A DNA stretch of 9,107 nt from the NCBI GenBank assembly GCA_041609895.1, contig JBFIPX010000134.1:1-9107 (forward strand). The letters run 5' to 3'. The notes beneath the pieces are model-generated. The model saw nothing but the letters and a program-made list of their open reading frames with translations. It was not told where the DNA came from and did no database searches. Each line of letters starts with the position of its first letter. Within the stretch, counting starts at the first letter, position 1. This DNA comes from JAHHLP01 sp041609895 (GTDB lineage Bacteria > Bacteroidota > Rhodothermia > Rhodothermales > JABDKH01). Made by a program: the position numbers and the translations under genes. Below are positions 6,162 to 9,107 of this stretch, one piece after another.

Positions 6162-6914
6162 ATGCAACAAGTCAGAAAGAACGACTGGATCGGCATCATC
6201 ACCAGCGTGGTGACGCACGGACTGCTCATGCTGCTGTTATCGTTTATGGTGACCGGCGCCGTTGATCCTCAACCAATCGGGTTCATCGAAGTGGACTTCG
6301 GCCCGATCGCCGACGGTAGGCCAGTAAACCGCTCAGAGCAGTCTAACCCGGAAGTCGAATCGACCGCACAGACGCGTCCGGAAGAGATGCGTCCCGAGTC
6401 TTCGGCACCCGATGAGGCTCGGCCAACGGACGTGCCCAACGAGGTTGTTGAAGACGAGGAAGTCATCTCCGCCTCCGAAGCCGAGACGATATCTCCGCAA
6501 ACCAACGCAAATCCCGATCGTGTGACGACTGACCGGCCGACGCCGCCCACACAGGAGCCGCGACCAATTGGTGCCGGGGCTCCGGACGGTACTGGCGGAG
6601 CCAACACGGGTGACGAAGGTACGGGCACCGATGAGGCGAAAACGGCGCCGTTCCAGATCGAAGGACTCAACCGCGTTCCGGTTACAACACCCGTGCCGGA
6701 CTACAGCGAAAAGGTAAACGCTACTATCAAAGTCCAGATCACGGTTGATCCTCAAGGACGAATCGTTCAGCGGATACCACTCATGAAGGGCAACCCCGCG
6801 CTCGAGCGGTCCGTACTCGAGACGCTCAGTGAATGGCGCTTCAACCCTTTGCCGGCAAATGCTCCAAAGGAAAATCAGGTTGGAGCGATAACGTTCCGGT
6901 TCCGTCTGGAGTAG
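6162..6914 (+). CDS. TonB-family energy transducer protein
   Basis: The product has 250 residues. A short cytoplasmic N-terminus (MQQVRKNDW) precedes one membrane anchor (about 10-31, IGIITSVVTHGLLMLLLSFM). A long periplasmic linker (about 45-165) is rich in Pro, Glu, Asp, Ser and Thr, and contains a Gly-rich patch at 137-154. The C-terminal domain (about 176-250) reads VPDYSEKVNATIKVQITVDPQGRIVQ, then NPALERSVLETLSEWRFNPLPA and FRFRLE, which fits the TonB C-terminal fold (VdxxGxV ... LxxxvlxxlxxWrFxP). TonB proteins pass energy from ExbB-ExbD in the inner membrane to outer-membrane TonB-dependent receptors. No exbB, exbD or receptor gene is in the window, so the partner is unknown. The common YPxxA and GxxG parts at the start of the domain are degenerate here (YSEKVNAT). 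The linker is acidic rather than the usual Pro-Lys type. The start is ATG 6162, with no ribosome binding site. Confidence 0.82.
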   Translation: MQQVRKNDWIGIITSVVTHGLLMLLLSFMVTGAVDPQPIGFIEVDFGPIADGRPVNRSEQSNPEVESTAQTRPEEMRPESSAPDEARPTDVPNEVVEDEEVISASEAETISPQTNANPDRVTTDRPTPPTQEPRPIGAGAPDGTGGANTGDEGTGTDEAKTAPFQIEGLNRVPVTTPVPDYSEKVNATIKVQITVDPQGRIVQRIPLMKGNPALERSVLETLSEWRFNPLPANAPKENQVGAITFRFRLE

Positions 6915-6936
6915 CATTTCGGTACAAAAGAGTGAT

Positions 6937-6972
6937 CGCGATTGGTGGCACGCCGGTCGGCGTCTCACCGCG
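6937..6972. terminator. Imperfect hairpin after tonB, possible terminator
   Basis: Beginning 23 bases after the tonB stop, ACGCC (6950-6954) pairs with GGCGT (6959-6963) around a GGTC loop. GGTG (6944-6947) pairs with CACC (6966-6969), and CGC (6937-6939) with GCG (6970-6972), with a small internal loop and a bulge. About 12 GC-rich pairs form in total. No U-run follows (AAACCACTAAATTTC), so it may be a Rho-independent-like terminator without a tail, or only a 3'-end stabiliser. It separates tonB from the sugar-transferase gene. Confidence 0.35.
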
Positions 6973-7058
6973 AAACCACTAAATTTCATACATTTCTGTG
7001 CTCCGGGATTGAAGCTGAGTCCCCGGCAGGCAGCACTCCAGCGTAACAGAGCTTCGTC

Positions 7059-8552
7059 GTGTCGAGGAGAATCGAGCTCGTAACACTCTTTCTGGTCGAC
7101 GCACTCGCGTTCGGCGCCGCCAACTGGATGCACTTCATGGTCCGGTTCGAGTGGCAATGGTTTGGAGCCCCTGAGGTGTATCCCGTCGGGATGACGTTGG
7201 TCAGTGGGACGCTGATGATCTACTGGCTGACCATTTTCACGTTCTTCGGACTGTACCGGGAACGATATGCGGACAGTCGCTTCGACGAACTGGTATCGCT
7301 TTTCAAGGTGGTGTCCATCGGAATCCTGATCCTGGTTTTCGCGATTTACATCGACGCCCTTCAGCCCGGCTCAACGCGTCTCGCGATTCTCTTCTATTGG
7401 GCTGTTGTCTTCGCATGCACAGCCGTCGGCCGAATCATCGTACGCTCGGTTCAGAAGTCGCTGGTGACGCGCGGCTACGGTACACATAACGCGCTTGTCG
7501 TTGGCTGGAGCGATCGGGTAGAGCAGCTGTATCATGAGGTCGGTCAGTACCCCGAAGCAGGCCTCAACATTGTCGGTGCTGTGAGACTCGAGCGGAACGG
7601 CTTCCATGGCAGGGACGGCATTCCGGAAGACCGCGCGAGCATGCGCGTTCGCCCCGAAACTCTCCTTGCCGAATCCGGCAATGCCGGCGATACCCCGGAC
7701 GTGCTTGCGAGGGTTCGCCCGTCGGCAGTATCCAGATCCATCGATGCATTGCCGGACCTGATCGATGAGCTCGAGATACAGGATGTCCTTATCGCCCTCG
7801 GCTCGGAAGACCAGGATGCATTGATGGAGGTCCTCCGCCTGTGCGACGGCAAGCCGGTTCGTCTGAAGCTCGTTCCAGACTTCTATTCCGTCGTCGGCGG
7901 CATGGCGAGAACCGAACACATGTACGGCCTGCCTTTGATCGAGGTGCTTCCGGAGCCGATGCCCGCCTGGGAACAGAGTACGAAGCGGTTGCTCGACGCA
8001 CTCGTTTCGGCGATCGTTCTGATTGCAGGACTTCCGATGTGGATCCTGATTGGCATTCTAATCCGGATCACCTCGCCTGGACCGGCCATCTACCGCCAGC
8101 AGCGCGTCGGTCAGAATGGACGCCTCTTCACCATGTACAAATTCAGGACGATGCACAAGAACGCGGAGGCAACCTCAGGTCCCGTGTGGGCAACCGAGGA
8201 CGACCCTCGCTACACGGCGCTCGGAAGGTGGCTCCGGAAGACGCGCCTCGACGAAATCCCTCAGTTCTGGAACGTCCTCAAGGGCGACATGAGTCTGGTC
8301 GGCCCACGGCCGGAGCGACCGTATTTTGTCGAACGCCTTGCGGAAGAGATACCCTTGTATAGTCGGCGCCACCGGGTCAAGCCGGGGATAACCGGATGGG
8401 CACAAGTTAAATGGAAGTACGACACGAGTCTCGCAGACGTGCGACAGAAAGTGAAGTATGATCTGTTTTACATCGAGAACATGAGCCTGCGGATGGATTT
8501 CAAGATTCTGTTTCGTACCATCCGAACTGCTGTTTCAGGCAAGGGCAGATAG
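7059..8552 (+). CDS. Polyprenyl-phosphate sugar-1-phosphate transferase (bacterial sugar transferase family, WbaP/WcaJ-like)
   Basis: The product has 497 residues. Four N-terminal membrane segments (about 7-27, 43-66, 84-101, 106-125) are followed by a Rossmann-like cytoplasmic region (144-275, ALVVGW, NIVGAVRL, DVLIALG). The catalytic domain (about 306-497) has a membrane re-entrant hydrophobic segment (312-336) with the following SPGPAIYRQQRVG, KFRTM (361-365), LDEIPQFWNVLKGDMSLVGPRPE (398-419, with the catalytic Asp-Glu pair Asp398/Glu399) and KPGITGWAQV (441-450). These are the conserved motifs of large monotopic phosphoglycosyl transferases, which move a sugar-1-phosphate from a nucleotide sugar to undecaprenyl phosphate. 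This is the first membrane step of exopolysaccharide, capsule or O-antigen assembly. The sugar cannot be told from sequence. The GTG at 7059 is the only reasonable start, because a TAA in frame lies at 7044-7046. Residues about 185-225 look like an insertion. No other glycosyltransferase gene is in view. Confidence 0.92.
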   Translation: MSRRIELVTLFLVDALAFGAANWMHFMVRFEWQWFGAPEVYPVGMTLVSGTLMIYWLTIFTFFGLYRERYADSRFDELVSLFKVVSIGILILVFAIYIDALQPGSTRLAILFYWAVVFACTAVGRIIVRSVQKSLVTRGYGTHNALVVGWSDRVEQLYHEVGQYPEAGLNIVGAVRLERNGFHGRDGIPEDRASMRVRPETLLAESGNAGDTPDVLARVRPSAVSRSIDALPDLIDELEIQDVLIALGSEDQDALMEVLRLCDGKPVRLKLVPDFYSVVGGMARTEHMYGLPLIEVLPEPMPAWEQSTKRLLDALVSAIVLIAGLPMWILIGILIRITSPGPAIYRQQRVGQNGRLFTMYKFRTMHKNAEATSGPVWATEDDPRYTALGRWLRKTRLDEIPQFWNVLKGDMSLVGPRPERPYFVERLAEEIPLYSRRHRVKPGITGWAQVKWKYDTSLADVRQKVKYDLFYIENMSLRMDFKILFRTIRTAVSGKGR

Positions 8553-8576
8553 CGACTGTCCGTCCCACTCGTCTAC

Positions 8577-9107
8577 ATGTCAATCGATTCCACGACCACA
8601 GCCCACCTTGACCTGGCTGCAGCCTATGCAGCGATCCTCAAACCGCGCGTGATCGAGGAAAAGATGTTGCGCCTGATCCGGCAGGGGCGCATTTCCAAAT
8701 GGTTCAGCGGATATGGGCAAGAGGCGATCGCGGTCGGCGTGGCTCTGACGCTGGAAGACCGCGATTACATACTTCCGACGCATCGCAATCTTGGCGTCTG
8801 GACCACGCGCGACGTAGAGCTGCGCCCGCTGTTCTGCCAGCTTATGGGTCGTGACGGCGGCTTCACGAAGGGCCGCGACCGGACGTTTCATTTCGGGCTC
8901 CCGGAGCGTCGCATCATCGGGATGATTTCACATATGGCGGCCATGCTTCCGGTCGCATGCGGTCTTGGCGTCGCGTCCAGATATCGCGAGCAAGGGTTTG
9001 TTGCCGCCGCTTTCGTTGGCGATGGCGCGTCGCGCGAGGGCGACTTTCATGAAGCGCTCAACCTCGCGGCATGCTGGGACTTGCCGGTGATCTTCGTTTT
9101 GGAAAAC
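8577..9107 (+). CDS. Thiamine-diphosphate-dependent 2-oxoacid dehydrogenase E1, alpha region (runs off the right edge)
   Basis: From ATG 8577 the frame is open for 177 codons to the window end. Residues 28-75 (EKMLRLIRQGRISKWFSGYG, then EAIAVGVAL and YILPTHRNLGVW) and the FTKGRDRTFHFG block (96-107) match E1 alpha subunits of the branched-chain and pyruvate dehydrogenase families. The thiamine-diphosphate/Mg motif GDG is at 148-150; 26 residues later Asn177 is the first of the expected NN pair, so the window ends inside the motif. E1 decarboxylates a 2-oxoacid and passes the acyl group to the lipoyl group of E2 in the cytoplasm. The wording of this N-terminal half is closest to the fused alpha-beta E1 (about 650-700 residues) found in Bacteroidota, often labelled 2-oxoisovalerate dehydrogenase, but the beta half lies outside. 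The substrate is therefore not settled. The start is 24 bases after the sugar-transferase stop, so co-transcription is possible despite unrelated function. Confidence 0.87.
   Translation, partial: MSIDSTTTAHLDLAAAYAAILKPRVIEEKMLRLIRQGRISKWFSGYGQEAIAVGVALTLEDRDYILPTHRNLGVWTTRDVELRPLFCQLMGRDGGFTKGRDRTFHFGLPERRIIGMISHMAAMLPVACGLGVASRYREQGFVAAAFVGDGASREGDFHEALNLAACWDLPVIFVLEN

Noticed and set aside
6989..6996. TACATTTC as a -7 element for the sugar-transferase gene
   Set aside because: It matches seven of eight positions if the free positions are counted, but no TTTG lies at the right distance upstream, where GC-rich hairpin sequence is found.
6333..7157. A 274-codon open frame on the minus strand across tonB and the start of the sugar transferase
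   Set aside because: The translation (Arg, Cys and His rich, e.g. RRRPACHQSRS) has no family features and is antisense to two well-supported genes. It is a shadow of their codon use.
1..9107. Mobile element, CRISPR array or defence system
   Set aside because: There are no transposase, integrase, nuclease or toxin-like products, no regularly spaced repeats and no target-site duplications. All recognised genes are housekeeping or envelope genes.

Overview
The window looks like a piece of a bacterial chromosome from the Bacteroidota/Rhodothermota side of the tree, most likely a Rhodothermales-type organism with moderately high GC. This placement is an inference from three things. First, there is a PorV/PorQ-family outer-membrane protein. 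Second, there is an E1 dehydrogenase whose N-terminal half resembles the fused alpha/beta E1 common in Bacteroidota. Third, I see no clear purine-rich Shine-Dalgarno sequence close upstream of any of the nine gene starts. No mobile element, CRISPR array, tRNA or rRNA gene is visible, and the genes read as core-genome functions.

Layout, left to right. Bases 1-69 (minus) hold the first 23 codons of a methylmalonyl-CoA epimerase. It is divergent from a CoA-disulfide-reductase-like flavoprotein (163-1539, plus). Next come a 113-residue protein I do not recognise (1629-1970, plus) and the 16S rRNA m5C methyltransferase RsmB (2048-3379, plus, TTG start). RsmB is convergent with a second rRNA methyltransferase of the RlmI type (3419-4609, minus). 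The two stop codons are about 40 bases apart, and a perfect small hairpin sits over the rlmI stop. RlmI is divergent from a PorV/PorQ-like outer-membrane barrel protein (4777-5886, plus). A 275-base gap with several inverted repeats follows. After it come a TonB-family energy transducer (6162-6914, plus), a hairpin that may end tonB transcription, and a membrane-bound polyprenyl-phosphate sugar-phosphate transferase (7059-8552, plus). The last gene, a thiamine-diphosphate-dependent E1 dehydrogenase (8577 to the edge, plus), is cut inside its cofactor motif.

Functional themes are central carbon and acyl-CoA metabolism at both edges (epimerase, E1, CoA-disulfide reductase), rRNA modification in the middle (RsmB, RlmI), and cell-envelope functions on the right (PorV-like protein, TonB, sugar transferase). 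They do not form one dedicated operon or an obvious defence or biosynthetic island. I found no convincing new multi-gene system. The observations most worth a second look are the structured gap before tonB, the unrecognised protein upstream of rsmB, and an apparent insertion in the sugar transferase.
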